A stretch of 20,483 bases of DNA. Source: Gonium pectorale. Taxonomy: Eukaryota > Chlorophyta > Chlorophyceae > Chlamydomonadales > Volvocaceae. A model generated the notes under the pieces. The model saw only the letters and a list, made by a program, of their open reading frames with translations. It was not told where the DNA came from and made no database searches. The stretch covers positions 352,705-373,187 of the forward strand of contig LSYV01000059.1 of assembly GCA_001584585.1 (NCBI GenBank), written 5' to 3'. Positions 1-9,532 of this stretch are shown in pieces (the stretch's first letter is position 1; each line of letters opens with the position of its first letter). Made by a program: the position numbers and the translations under genes.

Positions 1-416
1 TGCGGTCTGGGGCAGGGTTCAGGAGTGCTGCTGGGCGTGTGTTTCTGCGCTACCCGTGCGTTAGTCCAGGGCTCTAGGCCCTTATCACATCGAACATGTT
101 GAGGGACACTGGTATATTGGTGCACAAGCGCCCTCATGGCTGTCCATTCGTTGGCCTATGGCGACCGAATAGACCGAAAGGCGTTTTGCGGTCACCAGGG
201 GATGGCGGTGGGCGTGAACGGGCACGTGAGCCTGGCGAAGCGCCCGTCGTATGCAACACAGCCAGTGGATTGGGTCTGAGCGACGTGGGCTTGGCCGGCT
301 GTACCGTACGGTAGTGAGCGGCGCGCGTCCACGCCGTCCGCCCTGCTCCCTACCCACGAACGACGCAAAACATTGACTTCCATGCGCCGTGTGCACCGCC
401 GTACGCCACTGCGCAG
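1..416 (+). other. Non-coding sequence upstream of the first visible exon (probably an intron)
   Basis: No exon-like sequence was found here on either strand. The segment ends in GCGCAG at 411-416, which serves as the splice acceptor for the first visible aminopeptidase exon, so it is most likely an intron of that gene. M1 enzymes have an N-terminal beta domain of roughly 200 residues before the GAMEN motif, and that part is not recognisable here; it must lie before the window. A CGTACGGTAGT motif at 304-314 recurs later in the window. Confidence 0.5.
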
Positions 417-2071
417 CTACTACCTGTCGTACACACAAGTCGCGCTGCCGCTGGCCAAGCTGGACATGCTGGTCGTGCCCGGCAAGACGTACGGCATGGA
501 GAACTGGGGGCTGATCATGTACGACGTTGGCAGGTGCGCACGGGCTTCGGCGCCCTCCTCTGCATGACTTCACGCCCGCGTGCTGCCGCGTGGCTGCGGC
601 TGTGGCTGTGCAGCCCCAGAGCCACCACCGGCTGTCCCCTCCCCTCAGTCGGGCCCGTGCGCCCGCTTTTCTCATGTAGCCATTCAAAGGCCGCCGCCGG
701 GTCCATCCGCCTCCGAGGGTCCGCCGCACCGTAGCCGTTGGTTTCGTTCTCATGCAGGGAATGGTAAATTTGGCTATCCCGCAACCCGCCTTCGCTGATC
801 CCCGCCCCACGTCTGCACTTGCGCCCCCGCCCCCGCCCACCTCGCCCCGCCCAGGTTCATGTGCCCGGCCGCCGGGGCCGGCACGTCGGCGTGGGACGTA
901 TTCCAGGCGGTGGACGTCATCTGCCACGAGATGGCGCACCAGTGGTTTGGCAACCTGGTGACGTGCAAGGACTTTGTGAGTGGGGTGGGAGGGGCGCTCT
1001 GTGGGTGGGGTGGGAGGGGCGCTCTGTGGGTGGGATGGGAGGGGCGCTTTGTGTGTGGGGTGGGAGGGGAGCTTTGTGGGTGGGGTGGGAGGGGCGCTTT
1101 GTGGGTGGGGTGGGAGCAGGGTGGGAGGGAGGAGCTTGCGGCCTGGGTAGGAGGGAGGACCGTGCGGCCGGTGCGAAGAAGCCGCGTTTGCTTGCGCCTG
1201 TATGCGAAGAGGTTCGGGGCTTTGTGCGCGCCGCAGCGTGACCTTGACCACCGTTGCAGGTGGCGGTGTGTATGGTGTGTTTGTTGGGCGAGGTGCATAC
1301 CCAGTGGCAGTACACTCGTACAGGTTGGCATGTTTTGGGTGCCGTTCGCCCTGGGGCGCGGGAAAGGCAAGGTCTTGAGCTCCGCAGTGCCAAAGCGAAC
1401 GCCTGGCAATCAACCAGATAAGCACCGGTGCAATGGCGCCATGCCGCCGCCCGCCCGCCCCCTAACCCCCACCCCTCCTCCGCGGGACCCCTCAGGACAA
1501 CATCGCACTCAACGAGGGCGTCGCCAGCTACGTCGAGTACGACTGCATCAGCGCCGTTCTGCCGTACGTCCTCGCCGGAGGCGCCGCCGCTGCCGCGCCG
1601 CTGCCGTCCTACCCGCCTCCGCTGCCGCTGGCGCCGCTGCTTCGGCGCTTCGTGCTGCCGCCCATCGGACAGCCCCACGGATCACACGAAGGGCCCATCT
1701 CCCTGTCGCGCTGGATCGACGAGGACCCTTCCATCGGCGCGGTGCTCGGCGCCACCGCCTCCCGCGCCGCTGCCGTCTCCAACGTAGTCGCCTACGCCAA
1801 GGCCGCCACCGCCCTGGCCGCCGCCGCCGGCCTCGTGGGCGAGGCGGGCGTGCGCGCTGCGCTCCGGAACCTGCTGACCCCGTCGTACGTGTACGGCACC
1901 GCCACGCTGGCGGACCTGGTGGGCCTGGTAGCCGACCAGGCGGCGGGCCCGCTGAACGCCAGCTCGCCGGCAGATGCGGCGGCGCTGGGCGGCCGGGACG
2001 CCGTCTTCGCGGGCATGATGGGCTGGCTGACGACGCCGGGCGTGCCGCTGCTGACGGCGTCGGACGCGACG
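417..2071 (+). other. M1 catalytic (thermolysin-like) domain, exons 1-3
   Basis: Exon 1 gives the substrate-binding strand [22 protein letters not shown], equivalent to yPLpKLDlvavPdf..GAMENWG of M1 enzymes. Exon 2 gives the zinc helix [15 protein letters not shown]. Exon 3 opens with [12 protein letters not shown], carrying the third zinc ligand. Further on, [22 protein letters not shown] matches the usual vvYeKGAavLrmL...lGeeaF stretch with the catalytic tyrosine. Glu86 to Tyr179 is 93 residues, about 30 more than in typical members; the surplus is an Ala/Pro-rich loop at about 1560-1680. All expected zinc ligands and the general-base Glu64 are present, so an active enzyme is likely. Confidence 0.85.
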
Positions 2072-5000
2072 CCGGCGCCGCCGCCGCCGCCCAGCCCCCT
2101 GCCGCCGGCGCCGCCCTCGCCGCCGGCGCCGCCCGTGCCTGGTGAGACGGCGCCGGTAGTCTCGCCCCTGCACGGGAGGGGATTCCGGACCGAACCTTAA
2201 CATCGGAGAATACTCGAGAGGGGATATTGGACCGAACCCTTAACATTGGGAAATGACACTGTACTTTTTACGTGCTGCGTATCCTTGCCTGTCGGCAGAG
2301 CTAGATGGTACAAGTGGCCCCTGCATGCTACCCCGGAAGAGATCCGTCCACCTCCCAATTGTGCCCCCAACTTGCAGACACTCCGCCACCCAGTCCAGAG
2401 CCAGCGCCGATGCCCAGCCCAGGCCTCCCGCCGCCGCCATCGCCGCCGCAGCCGTCACCGCCGGCGCCCTCTCCCTCCCCGCCGCAACCCTCCCCGCCGG
2501 CGCCGTCCGCACCGCCCTCTCCGGAGCCACCCTCGCCGCTGCTGGCCTCCCCTTCACTGCTGCCGCCGCCGCCCCTCGCGCCACCCTCGCCGGCGCCCTC
2601 CGTGCCGCCACCGCCCATCCTGCCGCCGCCGCCGCCTTCCGCGCCCTCCCCGCCGCCGCCAACAGACACCTCGCCCCCTCCTTCGCCGCCTCCTCCGGAA
2701 GGCTCCGCCCTAAACACCAGTGGCGGCGCCGGCGGCAACACGGCCCGGCGGCGCCACCGCATGCTGCTGCAGACTGGGACTGACGCAGCCCCGCTGCTGT
2801 CCCCACCACCGCCCTTCCCGCCGTCCCCGTCACCGCCGTCGCCGCCGCCCTCACTGCCGTCGCCGCCGTCGCCGTCGCCGTCTGTGCCGGCGCCACCTTC
2901 GCCAGAGCCTTCCCCGCCGTCCCCGGCGCCGCAGCCAGCCCTCCCCTCGCCGCCAACGCCGCCGCCTTCGCCACCGGCGCCGCCGACGACTCCGCCGCTG
3001 CCGCCTTCTCCTGCTCCCTCGCTGCCGGCTCCGCCCTCGCCGCCGCCCGCGCCCCCGTCACCCGCGCCGCCGGCGCCGGGAGTCGCGGTGGCCCAGACCA
3101 CCGCTCTGCTGGTCGCCCAGCAGCGCCTGTGCGGCTGGGGCCTGTGGCCGCCCGGTGAGCTCCGACGCATCCACCGCAGCGCTCTCGACGGCGAGGGCGG
3201 GGGCCAGAACCAGGCCTACTGCGGCCTGCCTCAAACCCCACACATTACCAGCGCGCCTGTACGCGCGGAGTTTCGTGGAAAGCGTCCGCACCAGAAGCTC
3301 TGCATTGGAAAGCAACCCAACTTGGGCGAACGGCTTGGGCCGCCCTGTGGACAGCTGCGTGCGCATCCGCCCGCTTGCGCATCCCTCCTCCAGCACCACA
3401 TTTGCCGCGCTTCAGCACTGCATTCCATTCCTGCGCCCGCCCCCCCTCCCCCATCGTGCGCCCCTTGTGCCCGCATCTGACACTACTCCCGTGCTCCGCC
3501 ACCGCTACCCGCCACCGCTACCCGCCACCGCCACCGCCACCGCCGCCGCTGTCGCCCCGCCCCTCTCGGTCCCAGGCTTCAACGACACCGCCAACCCGCC
3601 GACCCTGCTGTGCCCCGGCGCCCTGGCCACCCCCGCCAACGCCAGCACCAGCGCCGACCCCACCGCCAACGCCACCGGGGCGACCGACGCCTCCGCCTGG
3701 TGGCTGCCGGTGGCGGTGTCCGCGGCCGGGCGCACCAGCAGCGGCGGCGGCGATGCCCTGTTCGTGCTCAACAGCCCGGCGGGGCAGCAGACGCAGGTGC
3801 GGCGCTTGCTGTACGATTGCTTGGACTCGCCAGGTGCACGAGCGGATTCGTGAAAACCTGGCGGATATGATGTGGCTTGGCCCTGGGTGTGTCCTTGGTT
3901 GCTGGAACCCCGGCCGCCGGGGCCCCGGCCACCATCGCAGTCACCGCTTGTTGTTTGTTTACTATCGGTGGCGTGGCCCCGGCTCCCCTGCAGGTTTCCC
4001 TGTCGGTCCCGCAGCCCGCCGACACGTGGGTGCTGCGGCGCCGGGGCTTCACCCAGATGTACCTCAGCGCCTACGATGGGCCGGTCGCGAGCGGGGCCAG
4101 CGGAACCCGTGAGTGCCCGGTCCTCCGGTGTGAGCTTTTGCTATGACGGCCATGGCACTCCCAGCACACCAGCGGCCGGCCGGATGCTCAAGAAGCTTCG
4201 GCGTCCAGGCCCGTCCTCTTGCTTTCGCCTTGCCTCCCCGACACGGCTAGCTGTGCCCTTACCTTTTGCCCCCACTACCCGCCCCCTGGCTTGCGTCTGC
4301 AGCCCACATCGCGAGCTTGCTCTCCGCCGTCAAGGCCGGCTTCGGCCTGCCGCCGCCCGCCGCCGCGGCGCCGCCGGCGCCCGAGGCCTCCGACCCCGCC
4401 CTGGCCGACCGCCTAGCCGCCGTCGCCGACGCGCAGTCGGTGCTGCAGGACGAGATGATGCGGCTGCTGTCGCCCTTCACGCCGCCCGCAGACACGCTGC
4501 TGCCGGCGGGGGCCGTGCCCGGCGCCGCCGCGCCCGGGAACGCGGCGCCGGTGCCGGCCGTGCTGGCGCTGATGGACACCGCGCTCACCAGCCCGCTGGC
4601 CTTCACCGGTAAGCTGGCGCAGATGCCCGCGCTCGAGAGTTCCCGTAACCGGTCGGGCAGGAGCAATAGCATGCGCGAGGCCAGGCACCAGCCATGGCAT
4701 CGATTCGACCTCTGCCACAGCACCGTTGGTGGGCTTCTCGGAGAGTGTCAAGTCGGTCGGTCCCAATCGCTCACTGCGCGACGACCGAAGTGGTCGTGTC
4801 CTTCGCGGCTGCCTCAAAGAACGCACCGCGGCGCCCGACCTGCGTCGGACGGCTGGCGGAATGTCACCTACTCCATGTACGGAATGTACACGCTGGGTGC
4901 TGATGTAGCCCGTACGGTAGTCCTTGGAGCGCCTGCCGGCTGTCCCTGCTACGCCCTTCTACACACGCCGTGCTCCTGGAACGCTCTGCTCCTGAAAGCG

Positions 5001-7891
5001 TGTTCCTGACGTAGTTCGCTCGCGCCCGCCCCGTCGCGTACCGTACCGTCGCCCCCGCAGGCGCCGGCCTACATTCGCTGCTGCCCCTCCTCATGGGGCT
5101 GGAGTACCTCCAGGTGCGTGGCGGGAGGGCTGGCTGGCTGGGGCCAGCCACCCACGGATCCACATTCGCCCCCGCTTGGGCTCGATCTGTGCAGTGCGGC
5201 ATTGCGCGTTGCCCATCGCCCGTGAGGCATGGCGCACGGTGCCCGTCGTGCGGCACCAGACGGGACTGTTGGGATTGAGCGAGAGGACGAGCGGAGATGC
5301 GAGCGCTTCCGGTGTGCTTTGTTCGAGATGCATGGCCTGCCGGCCTGCGAATCCACGTTTACTTGACTACGTTTGAACATCCACTCGGTACGGTGCAGGG
5401 CATCCTGGCGACGGCCGCGGCCGACGCCGCCACCGCCAGCTGCAACGCCGACCTCGGCAACTGGGTGCTGCGCCGCCTCAAGCCGCTGGCGGCGGCCGCC
5501 ATGGCCTCCGCGACGGGGGCCGCCAACGCATCCGCCATCGCCGCAGGCGAGTGCCCCCACTGCGGTGGCCCTGCAATGCTGTAGGCCCCTTTGATACGAG
5601 GGGTGGCGAAAATTACGGCTGGTGAAACCAGGCATATCGGAATTAAGCATATGGCCCAGTAGTCTGCCCTTCATGACTTGCACTGCTCAGCAGCCAGTCA
5701 CTGTCCTTCCGAGCCCCTTCCCGCCGCCGCTCAGCTCCCGCGCCCGCCCTCCCCGTCCTCCTCGCTCCCACTCGCAGCCTCCGCCACCGATCGCTTCGCG
5801 CTGCGCCTGGCCACATGGGCCATCGTGACGGAGGCGGCGCTGTGGGGCGACGCCGACGCTCGCGCCTTCGCGTGCCGTCAGGCGGCCAACCTCACGGCCG
5901 CGGACCCCGACCTGCTGCCCGCGGCGCTGGCGGTGCCGCTGGCCGCGCCGGGCGGCTGCGGCGCCGACGGTCCAGACCCAGGTGGGCTAGGGAGATTGCT
6001 AGCTAGCTAGCTAGCTGTTCACCCCCATCCGTCTCGGGAATCGCCCGGTCCGGGAGCACTGTACCTTGCTCAGAGGCGTGTGCTGAACTGATCACAGGCG
6101 CCCCGGGCCGCACGCGATGTGGACGCTTCCCTAAACCGCCCGCCCTCATCTCACCCGCCCCGCCCCAACAGACACGGCCTTCAACGCCACGCTGGCGGCC
6201 TTCGCGGCCGCCGCCGACCCCGACACGCTCAGCACGCGCCTCTTTGCGCTCGCCTACGGCCGCGGCCTGGCCGGCCCCCGCACTCGGCTGCTGGGGCTGC
6301 TGCGGTCGGGCGTGCTGGCGAGCCAGGGCAACTACAGCTTCGACTCGGCGGCGCAGTACTATGTGCGGCCGGTGCCCAGCAACGTCGCCACGGTCGTGCT
6401 GGTGGGTGGATGGGTGGGCGGGTGGGGTGGGGTACGTCACATGTCTGGAAGTTCGCCGGGGGATGGGGTCCGCATAGATATGGGACGTGCACATGGCCGT
6501 TGCGTGGCGGTGTGTGTCCGTAGGCTAACGCGCGCTCTCCCTTCCCAGATGATTAGCGCAGCACGCTGCCACCCCTCTGGTCTGGCATGCGGTCCCCTAC
6601 TATGACCCGCTACCCCACTCACCCCCTCCCCCGCTGCCCCACGCGCGCGTCCTTGGTCGCAGTCCCGCATGGTGGCTTCGGCGCAGCGGGAGCTGTTCTT
6701 CGCCGTCCGCGACGCGGCCGCCGCCTCCAACGGCACGGGCGCGGGGCCGCTGGTGGGCACGGCGCCCAACCTACCGCCCGGCAACGACGTGCTGTCGGTG
6801 GTGATGCTGAACGCCAAGAACTTCCCCTTCGCGACACTCATCTCGGGACAGTGAGTGCCGCATGTGGTTTGCGCGGTCCAGCGTCCAATGTCAAGGGCCG
6901 AAGGCCAGGATGGCCACCCAGGAGTGGGAGTGCGAGCGCAGGTGGCTGCCTAGGCGAGACTGGCGCTGGGGTTGCCGCGGGGAGTGTGGGGAACGCGGGC
7001 GGCAGCTGCCCGGGCGGACCGTCGTTTGGCGACGGTTCGAAAGGCTGACGGGCCGACGAGGGCGCAGGGTGGGGCTGCAGCCCTGGCCTGTCCTTTCCAA
7101 CCGCCAACCGACGTCCCAACAACTGCCAACCGCCAACCACCGCAGGGGCAGCCGGGCGCTGTCGATGCTGGAGAACGCGGTGGGCCGGGCGCTGACCACG
7201 CGCGATCAGCTGGCCACCGTGGCGGCGCTGCTCAACGACGAGGCATTCACCGGACCCGCCAGCGCGCACAGCCCAGGTGCGCGGACCCGCTGCGCAGCCC
7301 ACCATGGCGCCGCGCCACCCCCCTAGCAAGCCACAGGCTACGCAGCTGCGCCTACCTGAAACCTTTCCCTCAGCATTCCAGAGAAGCTGGTACCGCGGGA
7401 ACGTGCCAGCCAGGCAGCCAGCGTCGGCAGCAAATTGCACAGTGGCTACAACGCAGTCCCCAACGTCTGATCGGGAGCGAAGGTGCCTATTCACGCGTGC
7501 CCCTCATGCCCCTCGTGTATACACCTCACCCACATCCCACCACGACCCCGTATCCCCCCTCCCTATCACTGGACTGGACTTGCGCTGCTGGCGCCCAGCT
7601 CGTCGTTGTTCATTCTCCTTTCCCTTCAACCCCCTCCCTATCACCCGAGAGGAGGGAGTGCTTCGCGGTAACGGCCCCCTTCCCAATTCTACCACTCAAC
7701 TCCACTCCTCCGCAGGCGCGCTGGACAGCGCCCGCTCCCGCATCCTGGGCCGCGCCCAGTCGCGCCTCAGCTGGCTGGCCGCCAACAAGGGGCCCATCTG
7801 CGCCTTCCTCAAGGCCGAGAGCGACGCGCTTGTCGCCGCAGCCGCGGCCGCCGCAGCCACGGGCGGCGGCAGTGGCAGCTCCGGTCGCTGA
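417..7891 (+). CDS. M1-family zinc aminopeptidase with internal Pro-rich arm; 14 exons, 5' partial
   Basis: Gluzincin aminopeptidase that would remove N-terminal residues from peptides. Exons by splice signals and phase: 417-533, 855-975, 1496-2141, 2378-3154, 3576-3796, 3994-4108, 4303-4608, 5061-5113, 5399-5546, 5778-5981, 6172-6401, 6663-6850, 7146-7276, 7716-7891 (TGA 7889-7891). They join into one open frame of 1143 visible residues. Residues 25-31 are YGMENWG, the exopeptidase motif, with YG where most members have GA. HEMAH (63-67) and Glu86 give HExxH-X18-E; this spacing appears only when exons 2 and 3 are joined. Tyr179 in VVAYAKA fits the transition-state tyrosine. A Pro/Ser-rich arm occupies about 272-528, followed by domain III ([17 protein letters not shown]) and an Ala-rich helical C-terminal domain. 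The arm suggests a cell-wall or extracellular location (inference). Exact edges of exons 5 and 9 are the least certain. Confidence 0.85.
978..1120 (+). repeat. G-rich 25-bp minisatellite in the second visible intron
   Basis: About five tandem copies of a 25-base unit (GGTGGGGTGGGAGGGGCGCTYTGTG) plus a partial copy start directly after the GTGAGT splice donor at 976. Copies differ by a few single bases. Several runs of three to four G per unit could form G-quadruplexes in the DNA non-template strand and in the nascent transcript. Confidence 0.9.
2072..3078 (+). other. Pro/Ser-rich (hydroxyproline-type) arm within the aminopeptidase
   Basis: Encoded by the end of exon 3 and most of exon 4, about 257 residues, almost all Pro, Ser and Ala in [13 protein letters not shown] patterns. 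Such patterns are typical of hydroxyproline-rich glycoproteins and pherophorin rods in volvocine algae (family knowledge). One non-proline island (about 2704-2787) contains an NTS glycosylation sequon and a basic stretch RRRHRMLLQ. The arm separates [14 protein letters not shown] from [16 protein letters not shown], two strands that are adjacent in ordinary M1 domain III. It can be expected to form an extended, O-glycosylated rod if secreted. Confidence 0.85.
2176..2258 (+). repeat. Diverged 41-bp tandem duplication in an intron
   Basis: Two neighbouring units share GAGGGGATNNNGGACCGAACC followed by TTAACAT; they start at about 2176 and 2217. The intron runs 2142-2377 between exons 3 and 4. 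The second unit differs by several substitutions and one inserted base. Confidence 0.75.
3079..4108 (+). other. Aminopeptidase domain III (beta sandwich), exons 4-6
   Basis: The end of exon 4 encodes [16 protein letters not shown], like the v....l.l.Q.rf strand of M1 domain III. Exon 5 carries an Asn/Thr/Ala-rich loop followed by [11 protein letters not shown], like the conserved W.iPv strand. Exon 6 carries [20 protein letters not shown] and YLSAYD, equivalent to w...n....G.yRv.Yd. For exon 5 the donor GTGCGG at 3797 was chosen over GTGCAC at 3834 because only the former preserves phase into exon 6. Confidence 0.7.
4303..7891 (+). other. Aminopeptidase C-terminal helical (ERAP1_C-like) domain, exons 7-14
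   Basis: Eight small exons encode an Ala/Leu-rich helical region, as expected for domain IV of M1 enzymes. Recognisable stretches are [21 protein letters not shown] (exon 10), [22 protein letters not shown] (exon 11), [22 protein letters not shown] (exon 13) and the last helix [23 protein letters not shown] (exon 14), which resembles the usual terminal helix with w...n...i..wL. The protein ends in a Gly/Ser tail. No GPI-attachment hydrophobic tail or transmembrane segment is seen at the C terminus. Confidence 0.65.
5998..6015 (+). repeat. CTAG tetranucleotide microsatellite
   Basis: GCTA repeated four times plus a partial unit, shortly after the GTGGGC donor of the intron 5982-6171. It has no evident function. 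Confidence 0.85.
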
Positions 7892-9532
7892 TGAGGCGGA
7901 AGCTCACGGATGCAGGCTTTTTAATTATTGCGGAGCCACAGCAGGAAGAGAGTGAAAGGTCAACGAGTGCTGAGTGCCGGATCGAGCCCCCGCCGAGAGG
8001 CAGGGCGCTGGCAAGCGGCTGCGACCGGGGGAGGGGATGGGAGGGGGTTGGAATGGGGATGTGCTGTTCTCTCCGGCGCGGGGCTTAAATGCGAAACTGG
8101 ATGGTTGAGCTTTTGGAACCAGGGAGGGACAGCGCTTGTCTCTCGTGTTCACTTGTCTGGAAGCAGTTCGGGGCCTTGGCACACGGCGCGGGCCGGCAGG
8201 CCGCAGGCTGCTCCTCTCCTACCCTTGAGGCTACCGGGGTACGGTAGTGTGTGGGGCGATGGCGCCCCGGAACGAGGGGCACACTTTATTGTGGCGTGCT
8301 GCATGGATGCGCGCATGCCGTACATGTGCATGCCGTACAATGCCGGCTGCTGCCCATCCACTGGCGCGGCGCGTCCGCGTGCGAAGCGCGGCCGCGCGCG
8401 CTCCCGTCTTGCTTTGGTGCGCTCCCATACTGCACGGCGCGCACCTGTAGCTACATGCGGTGCCGCCTCTCGGTACTCTGCAGCTCGCCGCACGTGCTGG
8501 GGGCCTGGGGCGGGGGGCTGAGCGAAGTGCGCATCTGTGTTTCCTGGCAGGTGCTGTTTACTCACGGGAGCGGTTCACCTCCCGGGCATGGGCTAGCTAC
8601 CGTCTCGGTGTGTATATATGTGGCGGTGCGAGGTGCCCTACTGACGCCTCCTCGCCGTAAGAGGCGGGTTTCGGCAAGCGGGGGTCCGCGTGTACCGGTG
8701 GGGCCGGGACTTTGCATGTACGGCAACTGGCGCACGGCGAGCACGGACCCAAGTCATGTCGCATCGCATCGCATCATTTTGGCGGCACTGTGCTGCGCTG
8801 TCGTTTTCCCCTCTGGCAGTGCGGTGATGCGTCGGTTTTCGCGGCCTCGGCATTCGCCCGGCACTGATGGGAGCTGGTCGGTCACGGCCTGCCTCCACAC
8901 ACGGCTACCGAGATGAATCTTCCGGTAACACCCCAGGGTGAAATCCCGTCGCCCACCCCCCTTATGCAGTTATGCAGCATACGGCAGCCTCGCCGTACTA
9001 GGCATGTGGCCGGTAATGCATGCACTCGCGACTGCACCAACCATACACGTGCCCTTATTTGTCTTGAGCGGCCCAGCCGTACTGACGCATACGCCCGTAC
9101 TGGCGGCACAGCCGACACCTGGTGCCAAGTTGCCGACATGCATCTAACAAGCCGCTGTCGTACGCATACACCTGCCTGCTAGCTGACTCATCCAGCCGCA
9201 TCCTGGTGTCCTGGTGACCGTACCGGTACGTTCCAGGTGACGAGCGCTGCCCAATCCCCACACACCCGTCGCCCCGCCCGGCACCGGTGACTGACTACCT
9301 CAGGGGCCGCCGGTCCCTACGCTCTCCCCTCAACACGGACGGTAGTAGACTGGCACCCGTATGTACTGCCAGCTCGTTAGCACCGCACGACCGCAGCCAA
9401 GCAACGCAGTGATTCGATGGTGGGCGGCACAGCGCACTCCCCACATCACGTACAGCCGGTACGGGCACCTATTAAACCCCGACAGTGCCCAGCCAGTGTT
9501 GGGCTCCAGACCAGGTCGGCTGCCGCGTCCCC
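7892..9532. other. 3' flank of the aminopeptidase gene and intergenic space
   Basis: No credible gene is seen on either strand; open frames here are Arg/Cys/His-rich and without family resemblance. The first few hundred bases should be the aminopeptidase 3' UTR. I find no TGTAA polyadenylation signal, the usual one in Chlamydomonas, on the + strand here. The stretch 8230-9460 is unusually rich in CCGTAC/GTACGG words. A short GCATC repeat lies near 8760. Confidence 0.6.

Noticed and set aside
85..1425. Long - strand open frame of 446 codons over the first aminopeptidase exons
   Set aside because: It is antisense to exons carrying the M1 zinc site, begins with GTG, and its Pro/His/Arg-rich translation reflects the G-rich minisatellite. 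It has no family resemblance.
2240..3241. Ala/Arg/Gly-rich - strand frames opposite the Pro-rich exon
   Set aside because: They are the complement of CCN/GCN codon runs. The + strand frame joins in phase to the catalytic exons, while these have no motif or splice context.
7030..7050. GGTTCGAAA-like string suggesting a tRNA T-arm
   Set aside because: No acceptor stem, D-arm or anticodon arm can be folded around it; it lies in an intron of the aminopeptidase gene.
8251..8916. Open + strand frame of 221 codons in the gene-free stretch
   Set aside because: Its translation is rich in Cys, His and Arg with no helical or motif pattern, and the codon use differs from real exons in the window. Chance openness in GC-rich DNA is likelier.
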